NCBI GenBank assembly: GCA_012800475.1
Contig: JAAZJF010000139.1
Location: 1-16,216, forward strand
DNA: 16,216 nt
Origin: Gammaproteobacteria bacterium
GTDB lineage: Bacteria; Pseudomonadota; Gammaproteobacteria; Pseudomonadales; Pseudomonadaceae
Reading direction: 5' to 3'
This document shows positions 5,870 to 13,469 of the stretch, in pieces (within the stretch, counting starts at the first letter, position 1; each line of letters opens with the position of its first letter). The position numbers and the translations under genes are program-made. The notes under the pieces are model-generated. The model had not been told where the DNA came from. It made no database searches and was given only the letters and a program-made list of their open reading frames with translations.

Positions 5870-7186
5870 CTAATCGTCTGCTTTGATACGGTATTCAGCT
5901 GAACGGGCGTGTGCTGTTAATGATTCACCACGCGCTAGCACCGAAGCGACTTTACCTAACTCAGAAGCACCTTCTGGGCTGCAGTAAATAATCGATGAGC
6001 GTTTTTGGAAATCATACACACCTAAAGGCGAGGAAAAACGCGCCGTACCTGATGTGGGCAAGACGTGGTTGGGACCCGCACAGTAATCGCCCAGCGCTTC
6101 AGCTGTGTAACGCCCCATAAAAATAGCACCCGCATGACGAATCTGCGGCAACAACTCCTCTGGGTTATCAACAGACAACTCAAGGTGCTCAGGAGCAATA
6201 CGGTTGGCCACAGCAATGGCTTGCGCCATATCGGCCACATGAATCAAAGCACCGCGCTCACGCAACGATGTGCGGGCAATGTCTTCACGCTCCAGTGTTG
6301 GCAGTAAGCGTTGCATGCTGGCTTCAACACGGTCTAAAAAATCTGCATCGGGACTGAGCAAAATAGACTGCGCGTCTTCATCGTGCTCAGCTTGTGAAAA
6401 CAGGTCCATGGCAATCCAGTCAGGATCTGTTTTACCATCGCACACCACTAAGATTTCTGAAGGACCGGCAATCATATCGATGCCTACTTTACCAAACACG
6501 TGACGCTTAGCCGTAGCCACATAAATATTGCCAGGACCGACGATTTTATCCACTGGCGGCACGCTTTCAGTACCGTAAGCTAGCGCAGCAACAGCTTGCG
6601 CACCACCAATGGTAAAGACGCGATCCACACCGGCAATTGCCGCAGCAGCAAGCACCAACTCGTTAATTTCACCGCGTGGCGTAGGCACCACCATCACCAC
6701 TTCAGCGACACCGGCAACTTTTGCTGGAATGGCATTCATCAAAACTGAAGACGGATAAGAGGCTTTACCACCGGGCACATATAAACCCGCGCGATCCAAG
6801 GCAGTCACCTGCTGACCCAACACCGTGCCATCGGCTTCGGTGTAACGCCATGAGTCTTGCACTTGACGTTCGTGGTACTCACGCACACGGCGCGCGGCGG
6901 TTTCTAGAGCACTGCGCTGTTCTGCGGTAATGCGCGTCAAAGCCAGCTCTAAACGTTCGCGATTGAGAATTAAATCACTCATCTGCGCCACGTCCAGACC
7001 ATCAAACTGGCGTGTGTAATCCACTAGTGCCGCATCACCACGCGTACGCACATTGGCAATAATATCCAATACGCGCTCATTGACACTGGCATCAGAAACA
7101 CTCTCCCAGCTTAAAAGTTGATCAAGTTGGGTATTAAAATCTGCATCTTGGGCATTTAAACGTCGAACAACAGTCGCTGCAGTCAT
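5870..7186 (-). CDS. hisD: Histidinol dehydrogenase
   Basis: This 438-residue zinc enzyme catalyses the last two steps of histidine synthesis, oxidising L-histidinol to histidine with two NAD+. Visible functional residues are zinc ligands Gln265 and His268 (SQAEHDEDAQ), Asp367 (ALGDYCAGPNHVLPT) and His426 (SLTAHARSAEYR), and catalytic Glu333-His334 (APEHLEL). The DRAGLYVPGGKASYPSSVLMNAIPAKVAGV segment, the IGGAQAVAALAYGT segment and VDKIVGPGN are hallmarks of the family. The ATG at 7186 is preferred because TGAGG precedes it and MTAATVVRRL starts the family-like sequence. A longer frame adds 16 residues without support. It follows hisG after 127 bases, a wide gap for this operon. Confidence 0.97.
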   Translation of the reverse strand: MTAATVVRRLNAQDADFNTQLDQLLSWESVSDASVNERVLDIIANVRTRGDAALVDYTRQFDGLDVAQMSDLILNRERLELALTRITAEQRSALETAARRVREYHERQVQDSWRYTEADGTVLGQQVTALDRAGLYVPGGKASYPSSVLMNAIPAKVAGVAEVVMVVPTPRGEINELVLAAAAIAGVDRVFTIGGAQAVAALAYGTESVPPVDKIVGPGNIYVATAKRHVFGKVGIDMIAGPSEILVVCDGKTDPDWIAMDLFSQAEHDEDAQSILLSPDADFLDRVEASMQRLLPTLEREDIARTSLRERGALIHVADMAQAIAVANRIAPEHLELSVDNPEELLPQIRHAGAIFMGRYTAEALGDYCAGPNHVLPTSGTARFSSPLGVYDFQKRSSIIYCSPEGASELGKVASVLARGESLTAHARSAEYRIKADD

Positions 7187-7313
7187 AGCGGGCCTCAATA
7201 ATAAGTCAACATTCGGGCGCCGCCAGACTAGCAAACCTTCTGCGCGGGCACCCGATGAATTCGGCTATGACACAGATAGGCGACGTACATCAGTACGCCC
7301 ATGCGTTTTAAAA

Positions 7314-7943
7314 TCAGTGTCGTGCGTCAACCGCGGCACTCAAAGTATTGATTAGCGTTTGAATATCAGCATGCTTCATTTTCATCGAAGCACGATTGAC
7401 GATCAAACGTGAGCTGATATGAGCAATCAACTCTTGTGGCTCTAAACCATTGGCGCGCAGCGTATTACCGGTATCGACCACGTCAATGATCTTATCGGCT
7501 AAACCCACCAGAGGTGCCAACTCCATTGAGCCGTACAGCTTAATAATATCCACCTGACGGCCTTGCTCGGCATAGTAACGCTTGGCGACATTGACGAATT
7601 TGGTCGCAACGCGCAAACGTCCAGTGGGCTCAGGGGTATCCACAGGTCCGGCTGTCATCAGTTTGCACTTGGCAATCTGTAAATCCAGCGGCTCGTATAA
7701 GCCCTGTCCGCCGTACTCAAGCAGTACGTCTTTACCCGCAACACCCAAGTCAGCTGCGCCTAACTCAACATAGGTCGGCACGTCAGTGGCGCGCACAATC
7801 AACAGACGGACATCGTCACGTGTAGTGCTGATAATGAGTTTGCGGCTTTTTTCAATATTTTCGGTGGGGACAATACCTGCCTGCTCAAGCAGCGGCAGGG
7901 TATCGTCCAAGATACGACCTTTTGACAATGCAATAGTTAACAT
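7314..7943 (-). CDS. hisG: ATP phosphoribosyltransferase, short form
   Basis: This enzyme joins ATP and PRPP in the first committed step of histidine synthesis. At 209 residues it is the short form: the catalytic domain is complete, with the PRPP-binding motif VVDTGNTLRANG at 155-166 and LTIALSKGRIL at the N-terminus. The C-terminal histidine-sensing domain of the roughly 300-residue long form is absent. Known short-form enzymes work as hetero-octamers with HisZ, which supplies feedback control; no hisZ lies here. The ATG at 7943 is 4 bases after the murA stop, so translation is probably coupled, which suits the weak ribosome site. The frame extends upstream through the end of murA, but that extension is unlike HisG and is rejected. 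Confidence 0.97.
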   Translation of the reverse strand: MLTIALSKGRILDDTLPLLEQAGIVPTENIEKSRKLIISTTRDDVRLLIVRATDVPTYVELGAADLGVAGKDVLLEYGGQGLYEPLDLQIAKCKLMTAGPVDTPEPTGRLRVATKFVNVAKRYYAEQGRQVDIIKLYGSMELAPLVGLADKIIDVVDTGNTLRANGLEPQELIAHISSRLIVNRASMKMKHADIQTLINTLSAAVDARH

Positions 7944-7947
7944 AAGA

Positions 7948-9213
7948 CTAGCCCGGTACTCTGCGGATTTTCGCACCAAGGAGTTGCATTTTTTCCTCGA
8001 TACATTCGTAACCACGGTCAATGTGATAAATACGGTCAATCAGGGTGTCACCCTCAGCCATTAAGGCGGCAATCACCAAACTGGCCGAGGCACGCAAATC
8101 GGTTGCCATCACGGGTGCCGCTTTAAGCTGTGGAATACCTGTGACAATCGCCGTGTTACCTTCAATTTGAATTTTCGCACCCATGCGCTGCATTTCTAAT
8201 GCGTGCATAAAGCGGTTTTCAAAGATGGTTTCAATCACTGTCCCCGTGCCTTCAGCCAATGCGTTCATCGCGATAAACTGCGCTTGCATATCGGTTGGGA
8301 ACGCTGGGTATGGCGCAGTACGCACATTCACCGCCGTCGGGCGCTTACCGTGCATATTCAACTCAATCCAGTCTTTGCCTGTGGTGATCTCGGCTCCAGC
8401 TTCTTGCAGCTTCGACAACACGGCTTCAAGAATCGTAGGATCGGTATCTTTAAGCTTTACGCGACCGCCAGTGACTGCTGCAGCGACCAAGTAGGTACCG
8501 GTTTCAATACGGTCTGGCATTACATGATAAGTGGCACCACCGAGCTTCTCGACACCATCAATAATAATGGTATCCGTACCTGCACCTTGGATCTTAGCGC
8601 CCATTGCAATTAAGCAATTAGCCAGATCAACAATCTCAGGCTCACGCGCAGCGTTTTCCAGAGTGGTGCGGCCTTTGGCTAAAGTTGCGGCCATCAGGAT
8701 GTTTTCGGTACCGGTGACACTGACCACGTCAAAGAAGAAGTTACCCCCGCGCAAGCCACCTTCTGGCGCTTTTGCTTTAATGTAACCATCTTCAACAGTA
8801 ATCACTGCACCCAGTGCTTCCAAGCCGCGAATGTGTAAATCCACCGGACGTGAACCAATCGCACAACCACCGGGTAAAGCCACTTCAGCCTGACCAAAGT
8901 GCGCCACCATCGGCCCCAACACTAAAATCGAAGCGCGCATCGTTTTGACTAAATCATAAGGCGCGATCAACGTTTTAATCGTACGCGGATCAATTTCCAC
9001 GCTGAGCTTTTCGTCAATAACAGGCTCAATACCCATACGGCCAAAGAGTTCAATCATCGTCGTAATGTCGTGCAGGTGCGGTAAATTGCACACTGTCACC
9101 GGCGCGCTGGCCAATAAAGTCGCTGCGAGAATAGGCAGCGCAGCGTTTTTGGCGCCAGAAATACGAATTTCACCGTCTAGACGATGACCTCCGCTAATAA
9201 TTAGCTTATCCAT
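7948..9213 (-). CDS. murA: UDP-N-acetylglucosamine 1-carboxyvinyltransferase
   Basis: This 421-residue cytosolic enzyme transfers enolpyruvate from PEP to UDP-GlcNAc, the first committed step of peptidoglycan synthesis. The substrate-contact pair Lys22-Asn23 (SGAKNAALP) and the catalytic cysteine Cys117 (LPGGCAIGSRPVDLH) are present, so the fosfomycin-sensitive form is expected. The second lobe carries the catalytic aspartate in FPTDMQAQF, and the C-terminus ends RGYECIEEKMQLLGAKIRRV, as usual. ATG 9213 begins MDKLIISGG and has a moderate GAGA-type ribosome site. It lies 20 bases downstream of ibaG and 4 bases upstream of hisG, the order known from Pseudomonas. Confidence 0.98.
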   Translation of the reverse strand: MDKLIISGGHRLDGEIRISGAKNAALPILAATLLASAPVTVCNLPHLHDITTMIELFGRMGIEPVIDEKLSVEIDPRTIKTLIAPYDLVKTMRASILVLGPMVAHFGQAEVALPGGCAIGSRPVDLHIRGLEALGAVITVEDGYIKAKAPEGGLRGGNFFFDVVSVTGTENILMAATLAKGRTTLENAAREPEIVDLANCLIAMGAKIQGAGTDTIIIDGVEKLGGATYHVMPDRIETGTYLVAAAVTGGRVKLKDTDPTILEAVLSKLQEAGAEITTGKDWIELNMHGKRPTAVNVRTAPYPAFPTDMQAQFIAMNALAEGTGTVIETIFENRFMHALEMQRMGAKIQIEGNTAIVTGIPQLKAAPVMATDLRASASLVIAALMAEGDTLIDRIYHIDRGYECIEEKMQLLGAKIRRVPG

Positions 9214-9233
9214 TAGAGTCTCGTTTGGTTGCT

Positions 9234-9473
9234 TTAAGAGCGTTCGGCCCAAGCCGTGCAAGTATAAAACTTCATTGTCACCGCATGGATACTGCCATCG
9301 GCAATCCACGGATTGAGTACCGCATACACCTGCTGCTGACGCTTCACAGGGCTCAGAGCGGACAAATCATCACTGATGATATTGAGCTGAAAATTACAGC
9401 CCTCACCTTCCACTTCAACACGCGTATTCTCTAGTTTTTCTTCTAAGAGTTGTTTTACTGCATCACCTTGCAT
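9234..9473 (-). CDS. ibaG: BolA family protein IbaG
   Basis: This 79-residue BolA-like protein (IbaG/YrbA) has the alpha-beta fold of the family. BolA proteins pair with monothiol glutaredoxins to handle [2Fe-2S] clusters. In E. coli, IbaG is linked to acid stress. The conserved histidine is in the GSIHAVTMKFYT segment (His63) and Cys26 in GEGCNFQL. ATG 9473 is chosen because GAGG lies 8 bases upstream. The TTG and ATG codons further up overlap that ribosome site. The gene sits between the mla operon and murA, as in enterics and Pseudomonas. It is 79 bases downstream of mlaB, the widest gap in this part of the cluster. Confidence 0.93.
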   Translation of the reverse strand: MQGDAVKQLLEEKLENTRVEVEGEGCNFQLNIISDDLSALSPVKRQQQVYAVLNPWIADGSIHAVTMKFYTCTAWAERS

Positions 9474-9552
9474 ACATAACCTCATTAACAACGGCCAGCT
9501 TTTGTGCGGCCGCTACATTAACACTTATTGAATCGTTACTGCAGACACAGCG

Positions 9553-9861
9553 TTAAGACTCAACGCCTAAAATGTCGGTTAAACCACAGACTTGAGCAAT
9601 TTTGCGCATATCGTCTGGCAGTTCGGTCAGCTCAATCGCCTTGCCGTACTGCTGACCATCACGCATAAAAGCTAACAACAGGGCTAGACCCACACTGCTT
9701 GATTTTTCTACACCCGCGCAATTGACCTGCACTGTCGCGACAGATGCAGCGCGGATCAGCGCTTGTCCTTGATCGCGTAACGCTGGGCCACTGGTGTGAT
9801 CTAAGACACCTGTGAGATATAAAACCCCAGCATCATCTAGCCTAATCTGAGCCTGACTCAC
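9553..9861 (-). CDS. mlaB: MlaB, STAS-domain subunit of the Mla lipid transporter
   Basis: This 102-residue cytosolic protein is built of one STAS domain. MlaB binds the ATPase MlaF and is needed for assembly and activity of the MlaFEDB complex. The pattern around VNCAGVEKSSSVGLALLLAFMRDGQ matches the STAS loop and helix, including the SSS-VGL element where anti-sigma antagonists carry a phosphorylated serine. The start is GTG, overlapping the mlaC stop (GTGA, 4 bases shared), so the two are translationally coupled. No ATG start is available that would keep the first strand. Assignment depends on both the domain and the operon. Confidence 0.9.
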   Translation of the reverse strand: MSQAQIRLDDAGVLYLTGVLDHTSGPALRDQGQALIRAASVATVQVNCAGVEKSSSVGLALLLAFMRDGQQYGKAIELTELPDDMRKIAQVCGLTDILGVES

Positions 9862-10496
9862 GCATCCTCCTGAGCGGCGCGTGTTTTAGCCACAGTTTCA
9901 ATCCAGTTATCAATCACACGGTCTAAGTCTTGAGCGTTACGCTGCATCGCTTCTGAGAACTGATCTCGAAACAGCTTACCTAAATTGATTCCATTGATAA
10001 TCACATTACGCATGCGCCACTGCCCATCCACTTTCACCATAGTGTAAGACACAGGGTAGATCACACCTTTCTTATCGGTGATTTCCATGCGCACTTCACT
10101 GCGCTGCGCATCTGCGGCTGTTTTACCCGGCAACACGCGAATGCCTTGGTTGTCATATTCGAGCAATGCATTGCCGTAAAACTGCATTAAACTGCGCTTG
10201 AAGTTCTCTTGGAAACGCTGCATTTGTTCAGGTGTCGCGCGGCGTGAGTAACGCACGGTCATCACGCTTTTAGAAATCCCGTCCGCATCCACAACCGGAC
10301 CTAAAATAGCTTCCATAGCATTATAAAAAGCAGTTGGATCGGTGCGGTACTGGGCTTTATTGGCTTGTAAATCGGCCAATAAGTTGTCGGTGGTTTGCTC
10401 AATGACAATATGAGCATCTGTGGCTGCAAAGCTCACTGCACTAAAAGCAAAGGCCGTCATTAATACAGCGCGTCGTAATAAAGCTAACATAACCAT
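9858..10496 (-). CDS. mlaC: MlaC, periplasmic phospholipid-binding protein
   Basis: This 212-residue protein shuttles phospholipid between the outer-membrane MlaA complex and the inner-membrane MlaFEDB complex. It has a typical signal peptide (LLRRAVLMTAFAFSAVSFA) with likely cleavage around residue 24-25. The MlaC/Ttg2D domain follows, with SKSVMTVRYSRRATPEQMQRFQENFKRSLMQFYGNALLEY and DGQWRMRNVIINGINLGKLFRDQF as the clear signatures. The ATG overlaps the mlaD stop by one base (TAATG). A second in-frame ATG two codons later is an equally possible start. mlaA is not present here. Confidence 0.95.
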   Translation of the reverse strand: MVMLALLRRAVLMTAFAFSAVSFAATDAHIVIEQTTDNLLADLQANKAQYRTDPTAFYNAMEAILGPVVDADGISKSVMTVRYSRRATPEQMQRFQENFKRSLMQFYGNALLEYDNQGIRVLPGKTAADAQRSEVRMEITDKKGVIYPVSYTMVKVDGQWRMRNVIINGINLGKLFRDQFSEAMQRNAQDLDRVIDNWIETVAKTRAAQEDA

Positions 10497-10957
10497 TAAT
10501 CCTGATTCACTGTATTCATTAAAAATTTACCAATCAGCTCTTCAAGCACCAAAGAGGACTGCGTGTCGTAAATCACATCACCGTCTTTTAAGACCTCATC
10601 ATCACCGCCGACACTAAAGCTGATGTATTTCTCACCCAGCAGGCCTGCGGTTAGAATGGAAGCGGTGGTATCACTGGGTAGGTTATTCACGCGTTTTTGC
10701 ACTTCCATCGTGACCTTACCGGTGTAACTCTCAGTATCAAAATCGATCGCCAATACTTTACCCACAGTGACGCCTGCCATCGTGACTTTAGCGCGCGTGG
10801 TCAGACCCGCAATATTGTCAAAGTGTGCAGTTAACTTATAAGTATCGGTGTTGTTGGCTACGGTTAAACCACTGACACGCAGTGCCAATAGCAATAACGC
10901 GCAAAGACCTGCCAACAAAAACACACCCACACTAATCTCTACGGCGCGAATTCGCAT
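10496..10957 (-). CDS. mlaD: MlaD, MCE-domain subunit of the Mla transporter
   Basis: This 153-residue inner-membrane protein has one N-terminal transmembrane helix (about 9-29) and a periplasmic MCE domain (about 40-118). MlaD forms a hexameric ring that handles phospholipid above MlaE. The conserved core is visible in FDNIAGLTTRAKVTMAGVTVGKV and in ASILTAGLLGEKYISFSVG. The C-terminal tail is short (VLEELIGKFLMNT) and helical, matching the part that closes the hexamer pore. The ATG overlaps the mlaE stop by one base (TGATG), showing tight coupling. Confidence 0.96.
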   Translation of the reverse strand: MRIRAVEISVGVFLLAGLCALLLLALRVSGLTVANNTDTYKLTAHFDNIAGLTTRAKVTMAGVTVGKVLAIDFDTESYTGKVTMEVQKRVNNLPSDTTASILTAGLLGEKYISFSVGGDDEVLKDGDVIYDTQSSLVLEELIGKFLMNTVNQD

Positions 10958-11754
10958 CAGAAATCTCCAAACATTAAAGCAGTCAAAATAAAGTCTAAGC
11001 CCAACACCGCTAACGAGGCATACACCACGGTACGGGTTGTGGCACGGCTGATACCTTCAGAAGTGGGCTCGCAATCATAGCCTTGGTATACCGCAATCCA
11101 AGTCACCACAAAGGCAAACACAATACTTTTAATGACGCCATTGAGCACGTCATTGTAAAAATCGACACTGCTGACCATATTGCCCCAGTATGAGCCTTCA
11201 TACACGCCCAACCAGTCAACAGCCACCATCGCACCGCCCCAAATACCAACGACGGAAAAGATCGCCGCCAATAAGGGCATCGAAATAAAACCAGCCCACA
11301 AGCGCGGTGCAATAATATATTTAAGCGGATCCACACCAATCATTTCCAAACTGGATAACTGCTCGGTGGATTTCATATTGCCAATTTCTGCAGTGAGCGC
11401 TGATCCTGCACGTCCAGCAAATAACAAGGCTGTGACGACAGGCCCAAGCTCTCGTAGCAAGGTCAAGGCCACCATTTGCCCCACCGCTTGCTCAGAACCA
11501 AAGTCCACCAAGATGCTATAGCCTTGCAGCGCCAGCACCATGCCGATAAACAAGCCTGACACAATAATAATAGCCAGTGATAATACACCCACGGAATACA
11601 ATTGTTTGATTAACAAATGCAGTCCCGTGCCGGCGCCACCACGACCGATCAATACATGCCATAAAAAAATCAGCGAACGACCCATGGACTGTAAAATATC
11701 CAATCCCGAGCGGCCAAATAAGGCAATGCGATCCAACAACGACTTGCGCGCCAT
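10957..11754 (-). CDS. mlaE: MlaE, permease subunit of the Mla transporter
   Basis: This 265-residue polytopic inner-membrane protein is of the MlaE family. It works with MlaF, MlaD and MlaB to move phospholipid and keep the outer leaflet free of it. An N-terminal amphipathic helix precedes about five hydrophobic segments, starting near 53-80. The family signature lies in LLRELGPVVTALLFAGRAGSALTAEIGNMKSTEQLSSLEMIGVDPLKYI and in PRLWAGFISMPLLA. The C-terminal YQGYDCEPTSEGISRATTRTVV is also characteristic. GGAGG overlaps the end of mlaF and the ATG is one base after the mlaF stop. Confidence 0.96.
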   Translation of the reverse strand: MARKSLLDRIALFGRSGLDILQSMGRSLIFLWHVLIGRGGAGTGLHLLIKQLYSVGVLSLAIIIVSGLFIGMVLALQGYSILVDFGSEQAVGQMVALTLLRELGPVVTALLFAGRAGSALTAEIGNMKSTEQLSSLEMIGVDPLKYIIAPRLWAGFISMPLLAAIFSVVGIWGGAMVAVDWLGVYEGSYWGNMVSSVDFYNDVLNGVIKSIVFAFVVTWIAVYQGYDCEPTSEGISRATTRTVVYASLAVLGLDFILTALMFGDF

Positions 11755-11755
11755 C

Positions 11756-12565
11756 TTACTGACCTCCTAATAAGTCGTCACGGTAGTCCGGTGCAGCAAA
11801 GTGAAATGCCACAGGTCCATCCGGAATGCCCTGCATAAATTGACGGATGCGTGGATTATCTGAGTTCATTAACGCATCGGGCGTGCCTTCACCCAGCACT
11901 TTACTGTCGCCCACCACATAGAGGTAGTCAGAGATGCTCGCCGTTTCCGCCAGATCATGCGACACCACCACACTGGTAATACCCAACGCGTCATTAAGTA
12001 AACGAATCAGACGCACCAACACACCTTTAGCGATCGGGTCTTGGCCGACAAAGGGCTCGTCATACAATAAAATATCTGGATCCAGGGCAATCGCTCGCGC
12101 CAGCGCCACACGTCGCTTCATACCGCCGGATAACTCGTCTGGCATCAACTCCACCGCACCGCGTAAACCCACCGCTTGCAACTTCATCAGGACGATATCG
12201 CGAATCATTTCTTCTGGCAGTTTAGTGTGCACGCGCAATGGAAATGCCACGTTTTCAAATACATTTAAATCAGTGAACAATGCACCACTTTGAAACAACA
12301 CACCGAAGCGTTTGCGCATATCAAATAAATCACTGCGCGATAAGCTGGGTAAGTTTTGACCATTGACCCACACTTCACCTTTGGCAGGCTTCAGTTGTGC
12401 AGCCATCAAGCGTAATAGTGTGGTTTTACCGCAGCCCGAAGGCCCCATCACGCCGGTGACTTTACCGCGCGGAAAACGGATATCCACATTGTCAAAAATG
12501 GCTCGTGAACCGCGTTGAAAGGTCACACCTTTTAACTCTACGGCGAAAGTATCGTCAGCCGACAT
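11756..12565 (-). CDS. mlaF: MlaF, ATPase subunit of the Mla transporter
   Basis: This 269-residue ABC ATPase drives the Mla system from the cytosolic face. Walker A is GPSGCGKTT (41-49), the Q-loop glutamine Gln93, the signature LSGGM (146-150), Walker B ILLYDE (166-171) and the switch His204. The extended C-terminus (ALMNSDNPRIRQFMQGIPDGPVAFHF) is typical of MlaF, where it contacts the neighbouring subunit. GGGAG precedes the ATG by 6 bases. It is the first gene of the mla operon. The 212-base gap upstream should carry the promoter, but no convincing -35/-10 pair could be picked by eye. In P. aeruginosa the same operon includes the Ttg2/Mla genes, associated with membrane barrier function. 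Confidence 0.96.
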   Translation of the reverse strand: MSADDTFAVELKGVTFQRGSRAIFDNVDIRFPRGKVTGVMGPSGCGKTTLLRLMAAQLKPAKGEVWVNGQNLPSLSRSDLFDMRKRFGVLFQSGALFTDLNVFENVAFPLRVHTKLPEEMIRDIVLMKLQAVGLRGAVELMPDELSGGMKRRVALARAIALDPDILLYDEPFVGQDPIAKGVLVRLIRLLNDALGITSVVVSHDLAETASISDYLYVVGDSKVLGEGTPDALMNSDNPRIRQFMQGIPDGPVAFHFAAPDYRDDLLGGQ

Positions 12566-12693
12566 GCAAACTCCCGCTAAATAAAAGTATTGTGTTGGAA
12601 CATGAATATCCAGACATATTGTGTATCTGCATCAACGCGCCAATATAGCACTCTCCGAGCATTCACCCAATAGAGAAGCGTGCCGGTCAGATA

Positions 12694-12709
12694 AAACCCA
12701 CAAGGGTTT
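12694..12709 (-). terminator. Possible second hairpin behind the slyD terminator
   Basis: Read on the minus strand, AAACCC-TTGT-GGGTTT is a perfect 6-base-pair hairpin running into TTTTAT. It lies 14 bases past the main slyD terminator and may act as a back-up. The stem is short and only partly GC, so the call is weak. Confidence 0.35.
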
Positions 12710-12723
12710 GTGGCGTGCAACAA

Positions 12724-12754
12724 ACAACAAAGGCACCTGAGGTGCCTTTGTTGT
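12724..12754 (-). terminator. Strong Rho-independent terminator after slyD
   Basis: A perfect 14-base-pair stem (ACAACAAAGGCACC with its complement) encloses a three-base loop. It lies 23 bases past the slyD stop. On the minus strand the 3' side is T/G-rich (TTTGTTGTTTGTTG). It separates slyD from mlaF, which is transcribed in the same direction. Confidence 0.85.
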
Positions 12755-12777
12755 CAATCAAGCACTGAGCTTATACA

Positions 12778-13263
12778 TCAGTGCTGATGACCGCCTTCGC
12801 CGTGCACGTGACCGTGGGCCACTTCTTCTTCGCTAGCTTCACGAATGCTGACAACTTTAACTTTAAAGTTCAGCTGCTGGCCGGCTAGCGGGTGATTACC
12901 ATCGATAGTCACTTGGTCACCGTCAATGTCACGGATGGTTACAATTTGCATACCACCGTCTGGCGCAGATGCGTGGAACTGCATACCCACTTCCAGCTCA
13001 TCCACACCTTCAAACATTTCACGGCCTAAGTTCGTAATCAGTTCTGCACTGTATTCGCCGTAAGCATCTTGCGGCTCAACACTGACTTCTAACTCATCAC
13101 CGACAGCCTTGCCAGTCAATGCGTTTTCTAGACCAGCAACGATATTGCTTGCACCATGCAAATAGACCAACGGCTCCGCGCCTGCAGAGCTGTCAATCAC
13201 TTCACCGGCGTCGTTACTGAGCGTGTAGTCAATGGCGACAACGTGTTGATTGGTGATCAGCAT
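12778..13263 (-). CDS. slyD: FKBP-type peptidyl-prolyl isomerase and metallochaperone SlyD
   Basis: This 161-residue cytosolic chaperone has prolyl isomerase activity. Residues 1-66 and 126-142 form the FKBP part (VVAIDYTLSNDAGEVIDSS, NHPLAGQQLNFKVKVV). The insert-in-flap chaperone domain lies between, starting PQDAYGEY. The last 12 residues hold five histidines (positions 150, 152, 154, 159 and 161), a shorter metal-binding tail than in E. coli SlyD and without cysteines. Nickel or other metal delivery is therefore possible but would differ from the E. coli tail. AAGG precedes the ATG. Its position divergent from ackA-pta is known from Pseudomonas. Confidence 0.95.
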   Translation of the reverse strand: MLITNQHVVAIDYTLSNDAGEVIDSSAGAEPLVYLHGASNIVAGLENALTGKAVGDELEVSVEPQDAYGEYSAELITNLGREMFEGVDELEVGMQFHASAPDGGMQIVTIRDIDGDQVTIDGNHPLAGQQLNFKVKVVSIREASEEEVAHGHVHGEGGHQH

Positions 13264-13353
13264 ATAAAAAACCTTTATCAGTATGAATGAAAACCAAAGT
13301 TTACCTGCACATGCGCGCTAATGCGACTTTAGAATAAATAGACTAATGCTCAC

Positions 13354-13367
13354 TTGACCTACATCCA
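13354..13367 (+). promoter_or_regulatory. Candidate Anr/FNR box upstream of ackA
   Basis: TTGAC-CTAC-ATCCA matches the FNR/Anr consensus TTGAT-N4-ATCAA in 8 of 10 specified bases. A -10-like TATAAA lies at 13394-13399. The spacing would put the box near -45 from the implied start, close to but not exactly the usual -41.5. ackA-pta is known to be oxygen-regulated by Anr in P. aeruginosa. The assignment is by eye. Confidence 0.35.
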
Positions 13368-13469
13368 TCTAGCGCATGAAGATTGGGATACTTTATAAAT
13401 GATGCGACTTTCTTTGTTTTATGCATTGAGTCGTGTTGACCCTATTTCTATGCATCAAAAGGATCTTTC

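Noticed and set aside
7944..8039. N-terminal extension of the hisG frame into murA
   Set aside because: The extra 32 residues overlap the murA 3' end and do not resemble HisG. The ATG at 7943 gives the family-standard start.
8203..8613. 136-codon plus-strand ORF opposite murA
   Set aside because: It is antisense to strongly conserved murA sequence, has no ribosome site and resembles no family.
9505..9513. GCGGCCGC palindrome between mlaB and ibaG
   Set aside because: It is an 8-base palindrome (a NotI recognition sequence) with no further context suggesting an operator or hairpin.
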